From: Chloroflexota bacterium
Lineage (GTDB): Bacteria > Chloroflexota > Anaerolineae > Aggregatilineales > UBA2796
Reading direction: 5' to 3'
Assembly: GCA_003695215.1 (NCBI GenBank)
Contig: RFIM01000239.1
Location: forward strand, 1-6,144
DNA length: 6,144 bases
Positions 1 to 6,144 of the stretch are shown one piece after another. The stretch's first letter is position 1. Every line of letters begins with the position of its first letter. The translations under genes and the position numbers were made by a program. The notes under the pieces were generated by a model. That model ran no database searches, was not told where the DNA came from, and saw only the letters and a list, made by a program, of their open reading frames with translations.

Positions 1-801
1 ATCGCGCCGAAAAGCAGGATCGATGAACGTGATAGCAGATTTGCCGAGCAATTCATCAGCGCTCTGCGCACCGAAGAGCGCCACGGCCGCTGGATTGACG
101 AAGATGAATTTGCCATCTGAGACGACCACGATCGCATCTGGGCAGACTTCCACAAGGCTGCGATAGCGCACCTCGCTCTCGCTCAGTTGGCGCTGCCGCT
201 CCTGCTCGACAAGGTTACGATGGTAGATCAACACCAGCGAAATGAGGCCGACTAGCGCCACGAAAAGCATTATGTTGAAAATGGCAGCGCGTTCAGCAGG
301 GTAAATGAGGAGTGGCATCAGAAAGCTGGCCACAATTAGGACGTAGAAGAGAAAGGCATGGCGCAAGTGCAGCAGCGCGATGCCAAGCATGATCGGCACC
401 AGCAGATAGTTCAGGAAGAACAGCCTATCACGCTCGGCTGAAAGTAGCACTGAGAACAGCGTGTTGAGCGTGAAGGCGATCAGCGTCACGCCAACTGCCC
501 AGCCATACCAACCGCGCCGATTCAGCAGGTACGCGCCGAGGAACAAGGCGTTGCCCAGCAGAGACATCGGCACGAAAAATTCGCCGAACGGGCGCGGCAT
601 GTTCGGAATCGGGAAAAGTGCCGTCAAAAGCCAGATGCTCAGGATGAAGAACAAAGCGCCTGCTAAGAATTCACCTTGCCGCCTGCGCTGCGCCTCTGCA
701 TAGGGCACATGGAGCAACTGGCACCAAAGGCGCATGAGCCTTCTTGGCAGCGCATCTGCTAATTGAGGTGATTGATGACGTTCTGAACGGCGCATTGGCA
801 C
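1..801 (-). CDS. Membrane PAS-domain sensor, N-terminal part (runs off left edge)
   Basis: Partial gene, 267 codons visible, with the C-terminus beyond position 1. The translation shows a basic N-terminus, then about six hydrophobic helices at residues ~48-67, 75-93, 99-120, 128-146, 148-167 and 172-193. A short charged, Glu/Gln/Arg-rich linker (~194-210) follows, then a PAS domain from ~208. The PAS signature includes YRSLVEVCPDAIVVV and FVNPAAVALFG, followed by ELLGK. It is probably a signal-transduction protein with a membrane sensory module; the output domain (histidine kinase, GGDEF or other) lies outside the window and cannot be named. I chose the GTG at 801 because AAGGAG at 811-816 lies 9 nt upstream. 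GTG 807 would be too close (3 nt) and ATG 795 too far (15 nt). An in-frame stop at 826-828 limits any extension. The gene is divergent from the LCP gene. Confident on the membrane PAS architecture, not on the signal or output. Confidence 0.85.
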   Translation of the reverse strand, partial: MPMRRSERHQSPQLADALPRRLMRLWCQLLHVPYAEAQRRRQGEFLAGALFFILSIWLLTALFPIPNMPRPFGEFFVPMSLLGNALFLGAYLLNRRGWYGWAVGVTLIAFTLNTLFSVLLSAERDRLFFLNYLLVPIMLGIALLHLRHAFLFYVLIVASFLMPLLIYPAERAAIFNIMLFVALVGLISLVLIYHRNLVEQERQRQLSESEVRYRSLVEVCPDAIVVVSDGKFIFVNPAAVALFGAQSADELLGKSAITFIDPAFRRD

Positions 802-810
802 GCTCACGAG

Positions 811-816
811 CTCCTT
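811..816 (-). promoter_or_regulatory. Ribosome binding site of the PAS sensor gene
   Basis: On the minus strand AAGGAG occupies 816-811. It is a near-consensus Shine-Dalgarno sequence 9 nt before GTG at 801, and it decides between three candidate in-frame starts (807, 801, 795). Confidence 0.6.
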
Positions 817-888
817 GCCTGTCCATTATGCTCTGACTGAGTTTAGCCCCTTCTGCGCAGCATGCTAATCTCAAAACGGTATGAGAAA

Positions 889-945
889 CGTTCCGAAACG
901 CCTTGAAAGGCGCTATTATAGGGCGCTGCTTGTGAAATTGATCAA
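889..945. promoter_or_regulatory. Divergent promoter region with overlapping -10 elements
   Basis: The A/T core at 914-920 reads as TATTAT (914-919) on the plus strand and as a perfect TATAAT (920-915) on the minus strand. For the minus-strand sensor, TTGATC at 945-940 could be a -35 with a long 19-nt spacer. For the plus-strand LCP gene, only a weak -35 (TTCCGA, 891-896) sits 17 nt upstream of its -10. The two putative promoters overlap, so polymerase could serve only one direction at a time. The direct repeat GAAACG (885-890 and 895-900, 10-bp period) and the inverted repeat CCTT-GA-AAGG (901-910) lie next to it. This is by-eye matching; no start sites are known. Confidence 0.4.
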
Positions 946-947
946 TT
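936..947. promoter_or_regulatory. 12-bp perfect palindrome, candidate operator
   Basis: AATTGATCAATT is a perfect 12-bp palindrome between the putative -10 and the LCP start codon. It overlaps the candidate -35 of the divergent sensor gene. A second palindrome, ATGATCAT (956-963), with the same TGATCA core lies 18 bp downstream, centre to centre, and includes the first ATG. A dimeric regulator binding here could control both directions, but no regulator gene is seen in the window and the sites could be chance. Confidence 0.3.
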
Positions 948-961
948 GGTGAGCGATGATC

Positions 962-2590
962 ATGAAACCTCGAGGCTGTTTGCGCTCCTTCGGACGCGCG
1001 CTTTTGCTACTGCTCTTGCTGATTGGCGTTGCGCTGCTTGCGAACGCCGCTTGGCTCAATTGGCGCGAGCTACAAGCGCGCGCTGAGCGCCGCGCCTTGA
1101 TCGAGCGGCACAGCACACTTTTCCCTGCCACAGCCACAGCCCTTCAACAAGGCCGCTTGAGCGTGCCGACACCGACGCCCGTGCCGCAAAGTGCGCTCAG
1201 GCTCGCGTATTTTGCGCCCGATCGAGCGCCCTATGGCGCCTTTGGGCCGCGCCTGCTGCCGACTAACACGCGCCGCCCCACGCGCACGCCCGATCCGAGC
1301 GCCTTCACGCCGACGCCCCAGCCGACGGCCACCTTGCCGCCTGCTACCAGCACCTTGCCGCGCGTGCCCTTCCGCGAGGTCTGCACAGAAAAGCCACAAG
1401 TGACTGCTGTGCCGCCGCGCGCGCCGCGCTTGCGCTCTGAAGATGATATCCTGAACATCATCTTGCTTGGCACGGACGAAGATTTGCAGCCTAACGAGCC
1501 CTCTGTGCGCACCGATACAATGGTGATCGTCTCGATCAACCGCACTGTTGGCAGCGTCGCCATGCTCAGCTTGCCACGCGACCTATATGTTTGCATCCCG
1601 CAGCTGGGAATGCAGCGCTTGAATGTCGCCTATGGCTGGGGCCAGTCGGTCGGCTGGTCGCCGGGCGGCGGTTTTGGCCTGCTGCAAGAGACGATCCTGT
1701 ACAATTTCGGCATTCCCATTCACTTTTACGCCAAAGTCAGTTTCAACGGCTTCAAGGCGTTGATTGACGCGCTTGGCGGCGTGAACATCGCCGTGGATTG
1801 CCCAATGATCGATCAGCTGCGCTTCACAGGGCAGTACGATGCACAAGGCACGCCTGTCTACGCGCCCTACACGCTCGACGTCGGCTATTACCGCATGGAT
1901 GGCTCGCTAGCGCTTTGGTATGCGCGTGTGCGCCAACGCCTGAGCGATTTCGATCGCAACCGCCGCCAACAGCAGCTTTTGCGCGCCATGTGGCGCGAGG
2001 CGCTCTCGCAGGGCCTGCTGCAGAAGGCGCCTGAGCTATGGTCGCAGGCGAGCCAAATCGTCGAGACCAACTTGCAATTGCCTGATATTCTCGGCTTGTT
2101 GCCTTTCGCCCTGAACCTGACGCCTGAGAACATCAGCAGCTTCCAGCTCGTCAAAGGGCGCGAGACCGACGCTTGGCGCACGCCTTATGGTGAGGACGTG
2201 CAAATTCCGACTGAAGGCCTGTTCGAGACGCTGCGCCAATTCTACACGCCGCCGACGCGCAACCGCCTAGTGCGTAATCTTGGCAGCATTGAGGTGATCA
2301 ATGGCTCGCCCAAGCCAAACTACGATTTGGTGGCCGTCGATCTGCTGAGCTGGGAAGGCTTCCGCGCTGTTGCACGCGGCCAGGGCGAAGCGACTGCCCA
2401 GACCGTGATCTACGACTACACAGGCAGCGCTTCGCCACAAGTGCTGCAGGAATTGCGCCGCACCTTGAACATCCGCGCCGATCGGATCATCAGCCAGCCT
2501 GATCCGAATCGGACAGTGGACTTCCGCGTCGTTCTCGGCGCTGATTACGTCTCGTGCAGCGCGCCTGGCTTTGGCACGCGCGTGAACTAA
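962..2590 (+). CDS. LytR-CpsA-Psr (LCP) family cell-wall glycopolymer transferase
   Basis: 542 residues counted from ATG 962. The order is: short basic cytoplasmic end; one transmembrane anchor (~12-30, a run of Leu); a Pro/Thr-rich extracytoplasmic linker (~68-148, with PTPTPVP and TPTPQPT); an LCP catalytic domain (~166-343); and a C-terminal domain (~436-540) resembling LytR_C. LCP hallmarks are IILLGTDED, RTDTMV (R183, D185), SLPRD (R206, D207) and YARVRQ...DFDRNRRQQQ (R322, R324, D331, R332, R335). In the family these Arg/Asp residues bind the polyprenyl-pyrophosphate donor, and the enzyme attaches glycopolymers such as teichoic acid or capsule to peptidoglycan outside the membrane. The acceptor polymer is unknown here. 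ATG 956 is an alternative start two codons upstream, but GGTGAG (948-953) is better spaced (8 nt) for ATG 962. Old 'transcriptional attenuator' names for this family are misleading. The gene is divergent from the PAS sensor and its stop overlaps the stop of the convergent deaminase gene. Confidence 0.93.
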   Translation: MKPRGCLRSFGRALLLLLLLIGVALLANAAWLNWRELQARAERRALIERHSTLFPATATALQQGRLSVPTPTPVPQSALRLAYFAPDRAPYGAFGPRLLPTNTRRPTRTPDPSAFTPTPQPTATLPPATSTLPRVPFREVCTEKPQVTAVPPRAPRLRSEDDILNIILLGTDEDLQPNEPSVRTDTMVIVSINRTVGSVAMLSLPRDLYVCIPQLGMQRLNVAYGWGQSVGWSPGGGFGLLQETILYNFGIPIHFYAKVSFNGFKALIDALGGVNIAVDCPMIDQLRFTGQYDAQGTPVYAPYTLDVGYYRMDGSLALWYARVRQRLSDFDRNRRQQQLLRAMWREALSQGLLQKAPELWSQASQIVETNLQLPDILGLLPFALNLTPENISSFQLVKGRETDAWRTPYGEDVQIPTEGLFETLRQFYTPPTRNRLVRNLGSIEVINGSPKPNYDLVAVDLLSWEGFRAVARGQGEATAQTVIYDYTGSASPQVLQELRRTLNIRADRIISQPDPNRTVDFRVVLGADYVSCSAPGFGTRVN

Positions 2591-3960
2591 CGCTGTGGTG
2601 CCTCAGCCAGTTGGCGTGCGTAGGCGTTGTGTTGGCGCAGGATATTGGGCAGGTCAACTGTGCTGAGCTGCCCTTCGCGAACAATCACGCGGCCATTAAT
2701 CACGCTGTAGTCCACAGTCGGCGGCGCGCAGAAGACGAGCGCCGCCGCAGGATCGATCCACGCGCCTGCGAAACTCACCCGATTCAGGTTGATGGCGATG
2801 AAATCCGCTGCCATGCCCACGGCTAGCGCGCCGATATCGTCTCTGCCCAACACAGCGGCGCCGCCACGTGTGGCTAGCTCCAGCGCCTGTCGCCCGCTCA
2901 AGGCAGTCGGATCGCCGTTGACGCGCTGTAAGAGCATTGCCATGCGCGCTTCGGCTAGCATATGACCGCTATCGTTCGAAGCCGAGCCGTCTACGCCAAG
3001 CCCGAGGCGCACGCCTGCCTGGAGCATGGCCCGAATAGGCGCGATGCCGCTCGCCAAGCGCATGTTCGAGCTAGGGCAATGTGCTACACCTGTCTGAGTG
3101 CGTGCAAAGCGCTCAATGCCCTGCGCATCCAGCTTGACGCAGTGCGCATGCCAGACATCCGCGCCAAGCCAGGCGACCGACTCGGCGTATTCCGCAGGCG
3201 TCAGGCCGAACTGCTCGCGGCTATAGGCCACGTCGTTCTCATTTTCAGCCAGATGCGTATGCAGCTGCACGCCATAGGCGCGCGCCAAGCGCGCCGACTC
3301 GCGCATCAAGTCTTGTGAGACGCTGAAGGGCGAACACGGCGCCACCACAATGCGCAGCATTGCGCCGCGCTGCCTTTGATGGTAGGTCTCGATCAGGCGC
3401 TGCGTATCGCGCAAGATCGCCTCTTCATCTTCCACCACACGATCGGGCGGCAAGCCGCCTTTGCTCTCGCCAACGCTCATGCTGCCGCGCGCCGCATGAA
3501 AGCGCATGCCAATCTCGTTGGCGGCGCGGATCGAATCGTCCAGGCGGCAATCGTTCGGATACAAGTACAGGTGATCGCTGCTGGTCGTGCAGCCTGAGAG
3601 GATCAATTCCGCCATTGCCGTTAAGGTCGAGACGTAAATCATCTCGCTGCGCAAATTCGCCCATAGACCGTAATGCGCGCGCAGCCAGCCGAACAGCTCG
3701 CAATCTTGTCCACTCGGCGTGACGCGAGTCAGGCTTTGGAACATATGATGATGCGTGTTGATCAAGCCAGGCAGGACGACATGATCGCGCAGGTTGAGAA
3801 TCTCATCAGGCCGCTCGCGCAGTGCGGCGCGCACTTCAGCGCTCGTGCCAACTAGCTCGATGAAGCCATCGCGGACAAAAAGCGCGCCGTCAGAGATCTC
3901 GCGGCGCTGATCGTCAAAGGTCAGCAGTTGGTAAGCATTTTCAGCCAGCAGTGTCGGCAA
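2587..3960 (-). CDS. 8-oxoguanine deaminase-like amidohydrolase
   Basis: 457 residues, full length for the amidohydrolase-superfamily deaminases of the TrzN/AtzB/guanine deaminase type. Metal and catalytic residues are visible: HxH at H70/H72 (NTHHHM), H236 and E239 in HTHLAE, H273 in WHAHCV, and D324 in GVDGSASND. Stretches such as SGCTTSSDHLYLYPN, RGSMSVGESKGGLPPDRVVE and APCSPFSVSQDLMRESA match, from memory, the group containing the characterised 8-oxoguanine deaminase of Pseudomonas aeruginosa (Pa0142). Expected cytoplasmic reaction: 8-oxoguanine + water to urate + ammonia, a route for oxidised purines. Alternatives are an s-triazine hydrolase or plain guanine deaminase, which are less likely given the motifs. 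The start is TTG 3960: there is no other Met before residue 73, the N-terminal beta region is needed, and GAAGGA (3968-3973) is 7 nt upstream. It begins 2 bp after the nagA stop, so it is probably the last gene of a three-gene operon. Confidence 0.88.
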   Translation of the reverse strand: MPTLLAENAYQLLTFDDQRREISDGALFVRDGFIELVGTSAEVRAALRERPDEILNLRDHVVLPGLINTHHHMFQSLTRVTPSGQDCELFGWLRAHYGLWANLRSEMIYVSTLTAMAELILSGCTTSSDHLYLYPNDCRLDDSIRAANEIGMRFHAARGSMSVGESKGGLPPDRVVEDEEAILRDTQRLIETYHQRQRGAMLRIVVAPCSPFSVSQDLMRESARLARAYGVQLHTHLAENENDVAYSREQFGLTPAEYAESVAWLGADVWHAHCVKLDAQGIERFARTQTGVAHCPSSNMRLASGIAPIRAMLQAGVRLGLGVDGSASNDSGHMLAEARMAMLLQRVNGDPTALSGRQALELATRGGAAVLGRDDIGALAVGMAADFIAINLNRVSFAGAWIDPAAALVFCAPPTVDYSVINGRVIVREGQLSTVDLPNILRQHNAYARQLAEAPQR

Positions 3961-3962
3961 GG

Positions 3963-5114
3963 TTATATCCTTCGTTGGTAGATCAAGCGGCCTTCGGCAA
4001 AAGTCATCTGCACTTGCAGGGCTGGGTCGAGCAGGACCAGATCGGCATCGTAGCCGACGCGCAAGCTGCCCTTGCGATGCGCTAAGTTGAGCTGACGCGC
4101 TGCGTTGGCGCTGAAGATTGGCATGAGCGCCTCAAGGCTTAGCCCTGTGGCGGCCTGCAGGTTGCGCAGCGCCGCGTCCATAGTCAGAAGGCTGCCCGCT
4201 AAGGTGCCATCAGCTAGGGTCGCTTTGCCCTCGCGCACATAGACCGTCTGACTGCCTAGTTCGGACTCGCCTTCGCTGAGGCCTGTGGCGCGAATGGCAT
4301 CTGTGATGGCGATGACGCCCTTTGTGCCTTTAGCGCGCACCAGCAGCGCCATGGCTGCAGGATGCACGTGCAAGTTATCGGCGATCAGCTCGCAAGTCAA
4401 CAGCTCACAGGTTAGCGCGGCGCCGACAACGCCTGGTGCGCGATGATGCAAGCCCGTCATTGCGTTGAAGGTGTGCGTTGTTTGGCGTGCGCCGTGCTGA
4501 ACGGCGATCAGCGCTTGCTCATAGCTGGCCTGCGTGTGACCGATGCTGACGAGGATACCGCGTTGAACACAGGCCTGCATGAAGGCGATATTCTCAGTGA
4601 ACTCAGGCGCAACAGTGACCTGCCGAATGACATTGAGCGCGAGCCAATCAGCATATTCGCTTGGCTCGGCCAGGCGGACGTGATCGGCGGGCTGCGCGCC
4701 GCGCGCCTTGGCATTGATGTATGGGCCTTCCAAATGCGCGCCGAGCAGTGTGGCGCCGTCAGGCTGCGCGCCGAGGCATTCGGCCACGTTGCGCAGCGCA
4801 GCGCCGATCGCCTCACGGCTGGCAGTCATGGTCGTGGCGAGGAAATTCGCCACGCCGTGTGCCGCAAAAAAGCGCGCCATGCAGCGCAAAGCTTCAGGCG
4901 TGGCGTCCATGGTATCGAAGCCATGGCTGCCGTGCACGTGCATATCGATGAAGGCAGGCGCCAAGTAGCCGTCTGCGCCATTGATGCGCAGCGCATCAGG
5001 GCAATCAGGCGCGGCGCCATGGCCAATCTGGGCGATGCGCGCCTCATCGGTCAGCAGCCAGTCAGCGCTGCCTTCGGGCGCCAGGACGCGCACATTTTCG
5101 AAGAGGTACTGCAT
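3963..5114 (-). CDS. nagA: N-acetylglucosamine-6-phosphate deacetylase
   Basis: 383 residues, normal length for NagA. It removes the acetyl group from GlcNAc-6-phosphate, giving glucosamine-6-phosphate and acetate in the cytoplasm, for amino-sugar catabolism and wall recycling. Counting from ATG 5114, visible residues are HxH at H59/H61 (FIDMHVHGSHG), E129 in HLEGPY, H193 in SIGHT, H214 with N217 in THTFNAM, R225, H249 in NLHVHP, and catalytic D272 in ITDA. E. coli NagA has Gln/Asn at the HxH position; here both His are kept, which suggests a fuller metal site. The C-terminus (LRVGYDADLVLLD) is typical of the superfamily. ATG 5114 lies 2 bp after the TGA of the upstream TIR gene. A TTG at 5120 would overlap that stop by 4 bp. 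Neither start has a clear Shine-Dalgarno sequence, so translation probably depends on coupling. No nagB, PTS or sugar transporter gene is seen nearby. Confidence 0.93.
   Translation of the reverse strand: MQYLFENVRVLAPEGSADWLLTDEARIAQIGHGAAPDCPDALRINGADGYLAPAFIDMHVHGSHGFDTMDATPEALRCMARFFAAHGVANFLATTMTASREAIGAALRNVAECLGAQPDGATLLGAHLEGPYINAKARGAQPADHVRLAEPSEYADWLALNVIRQVTVAPEFTENIAFMQACVQRGILVSIGHTQASYEQALIAVQHGARQTTHTFNAMTGLHHRAPGVVGAALTCELLTCELIADNLHVHPAAMALLVRAKGTKGVIAITDAIRATGLSEGESELGSQTVYVREGKATLADGTLAGSLLTMDAALRNLQAATGLSLEALMPIFSANAARQLNLAHRKGSLRVGYDADLVLLDPALQVQMTFAEGRLIYQRRI
3968..3973 (-). promoter_or_regulatory. Ribosome binding site supporting the TTG start of the deaminase
   Basis: GAAGGA (minus strand 3973-3968) lies inside the last codons of nagA, 7 nt before TTG 3960. 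The nagA stop TAA (3965-3963) falls in the spacer, so ribosomes ending nagA are positioned to restart on the deaminase. Confidence 0.6.
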
Positions 5115-5116
5115 AG

Positions 5117-6064
5117 TCAATCTGCATGGCGGCTGAGGCGCGGCAAGCGCACATAGGCGAAGTGCAAATGCTCAAGTTCCTTCGGCGGCTGCGGCATTGG
5201 CTCCTGCCAGTAGACAGGACGGATGTAGCCTGAGCCATCAGAGTTACGTTGATGGGCCAACTGCAGCGCATACTGACACTCGCGGCGGCAGAACTGCGAT
5301 TGGGCTGAGTTCTCTGACCAGAAGAGCTGGAAGATGGTGGCGCGCTCAATCAGGCGCTCCAGCTGATGGTCCCAGCGCTCGCCGGCGCGCAGCTCGTCCA
5401 CATCCATCAGCACTTTGAAGCCGAGCGCACGGTAAGCGTTGCGGCAAGCCTTGGCGATCTCTGAATCGCGGCGGCTGTAGCTGACGAAAATCTCTTCAGC
5501 GTGGTAGGGCGCAGCTGTGATCGGCTCATTCTCATACGGATTTGGCTTGTAAGCGCTCTCGGGCGACTCGAAGACGATGCCGCCGCGCAATTGCGCCACA
5601 ATGAGCGGATCGGCGCTGACTGTGATGGTCAGGTTTACGGCTTGGTTGAGCAACGCTGCCTCAGCCTTGAAACGGAACTCAAGCCGATGAAGGTCTTCCC
5701 ACCATGCGATAGTGATCGACTCGGGATTGAAGAGCACGCCTTCGGCGTAGGGCGTGAAGGTCAAGGGCGTGCCGCGCGCCAGGACAGTTGCTTGTGCGGC
5801 GCGCACTTCGCGCGGTGCGCCGCCGAGTTCAGGCAAAAAGCGCTTGGCATCGCTGCGGATTTGGTCGAGCATTTCGGGCGTGTGTGCATAGACCAGCAGC
5901 GAATGCCAACGCTCGACCGCAGCTTGGCGCGGCAAGAAAGCTGTGAAGCGCGCCTCAGCAACAGCAGGCGGCACAGCCGTCTCTGGCGGCGTCTCTGCTG
6001 GTTCAGCTTCTGGCGCCGACTCTTCAAAGGCCTCAGGCAGCTCAGCCTCAGGCATGAGCCACAT
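5117..6064 (-). CDS. TIR-domain protein with N-terminal beta-rich domain
   Basis: 315 residues from ATG 6064. Residues ~5-37 are acidic and Pro/Glu/Ala-rich, probably disordered. Residues ~38-165 form a distinct domain (WHSLLVYAHTPE near 53-64, VLARGTPLTF near 94-103, then alternating strands) resembling beta-sandwich domains seen beside bacterial TIR effectors; I cannot name it with certainty. Residues ~189-308 are a TIR domain: EEIFVSYSRRD (box 1), DVDELRAGERW (BB-loop region) and FCRRECQYAL, with E262 at the position of the catalytic Glu in NAD-cleaving TIR domains. The expected activity is NAD+ hydrolysis or cyclisation, or TIR-TIR assembly, in the cytoplasm; no membrane segment is seen. 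It is the first visible gene of the minus-strand cluster and ends 2 bp before nagA. The start is uncertain: ATG 6064 lacks a Shine-Dalgarno sequence and the frame stays open to the right edge (EAQDSSPRRS and onward), so the protein may be longer. Confidence 0.82.
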   Translation of the reverse strand: MWLMPEAELPEAFEESAPEAEPAETPPETAVPPAVAEARFTAFLPRQAAVERWHSLLVYAHTPEMLDQIRSDAKRFLPELGGAPREVRAAQATVLARGTPLTFTPYAEGVLFNPESITIAWWEDLHRLEFRFKAEAALLNQAVNLTITVSADPLIVAQLRGGIVFESPESAYKPNPYENEPITAAPYHAEEIFVSYSRRDSEIAKACRNAYRALGFKVLMDVDELRAGERWDHQLERLIERATIFQLFWSENSAQSQFCRRECQYALQLAHQRNSDGSGYIRPVYWQEPMPQPPKELEHLHFAYVRLPRLSRHAD

Positions 6065-6144
6065 CGGGCGTCTGATAGGCGCAGGCCTTAGAAGTGGCTC
6101 GCTGCGCTCAATGCTGCGCCTTGGACTGCTATCCTGCGCTTCAG

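Noticed and set aside
461..703. 80-codon plus-strand open frame opposite the PAS sensor
   Set aside because: It is antisense to a continuous membrane-protein frame with clear hydrophobic helices. It has no ribosome site or domain of its own.
903..920. TTGAAA (903-908) as the -35 of the LCP promoter
   Set aside because: Only 5 nt separate it from TATTAT at 914-919, far too short for a sigma-70-type promoter.
2559..2581. GC-rich hairpin near the end of the LCP gene (GCGC/GCC pairing with GGC/GCGC, 2-nt bulge) as a terminator
   Set aside because: It lies inside coding sequence, has a bulge, and no T-run follows on either strand. GCGC-type stems are common by chance in this sequence.
4386..4415. 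Tandem LTCEL-LTCEL repeat in NagA (imperfect 15-bp duplication)
   Set aside because: Compared from memory with E. coli NagA, the segment between the GxxGA and IADxLHV motifs has the same length, so there is no insertion. The two units match at only 11 of 15 bases, so chance similarity is the simpler reading.
4443..5156. 237-codon open frame on the plus strand opposite nagA and the end of the TIR gene
   Set aside because: It is antisense to a clear NagA with all catalytic motifs. The product is Arg/Ala/His-rich with no recognisable domain, as expected from the complement of a GC-rich gene.
5501..6091. 196-codon plus-strand open frame opposite the TIR gene
   Set aside because: It is a shadow of the TIR coding strand. 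The composition is arginine- and cysteine-rich with no domain, and the TIR motifs on the other strand are convincing.

Overview
The window looks like a bacterial chromosome segment, most likely from Chloroflexota. The clues are moderate-to-high GC, a secreted LCP protein with a Pro/Thr (PTPTP-type) linker, a six-helix membrane PAS sensor and a TIR-domain protein. This assignment is inferred from protein style; there is no rRNA or marker gene to confirm it. Coding density is very high. I see no tRNA, rRNA, CRISPR array, insertion sequence or integrase.

Layout: (i) 1-801, minus strand: the N-terminal part of a membrane sensor with about six transmembrane helices followed by a PAS domain; it runs off the left edge. 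(ii) 802-961: a divergent intergenic region with overlapping -10-like hexamers for both directions and two palindromes that share a TGATCA core. (iii) 962-2590, plus strand: a LytR-CpsA-Psr (LCP) cell-wall glycopolymer transferase with a membrane anchor, a Pro/Thr linker, the LCP catalytic domain and a LytR_C-type tail. (iv) 2587-6064, minus strand: three tightly packed genes, read from right to left as a TIR-domain protein, nagA (N-acetylglucosamine-6-phosphate deacetylase), and an amidohydrolase that closely resembles 8-oxoguanine deaminase. The LCP and deaminase genes converge and their stop codons overlap, leaving no space for a terminator.

Working together: the gaps between the three minus-strand genes are only 2 bp at each junction, so they are almost certainly co-transcribed and translationally coupled. 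NagA makes glucosamine-6-phosphate from recycled or imported GlcNAc-6-phosphate. The deaminase is expected to convert 8-oxoguanine to urate. The TIR protein keeps the Glu typical of NAD-cleaving TIR domains. A TIR protein leading two amidohydrolase-superfamily metabolic enzymes is the most unusual arrangement here. The sequence shows the linkage, but any shared function (defence, or stress-linked NAD and purine turnover) is hypothesis. The LCP gene and nagA both touch cell-wall sugar metabolism, but they are transcribed in opposite directions.
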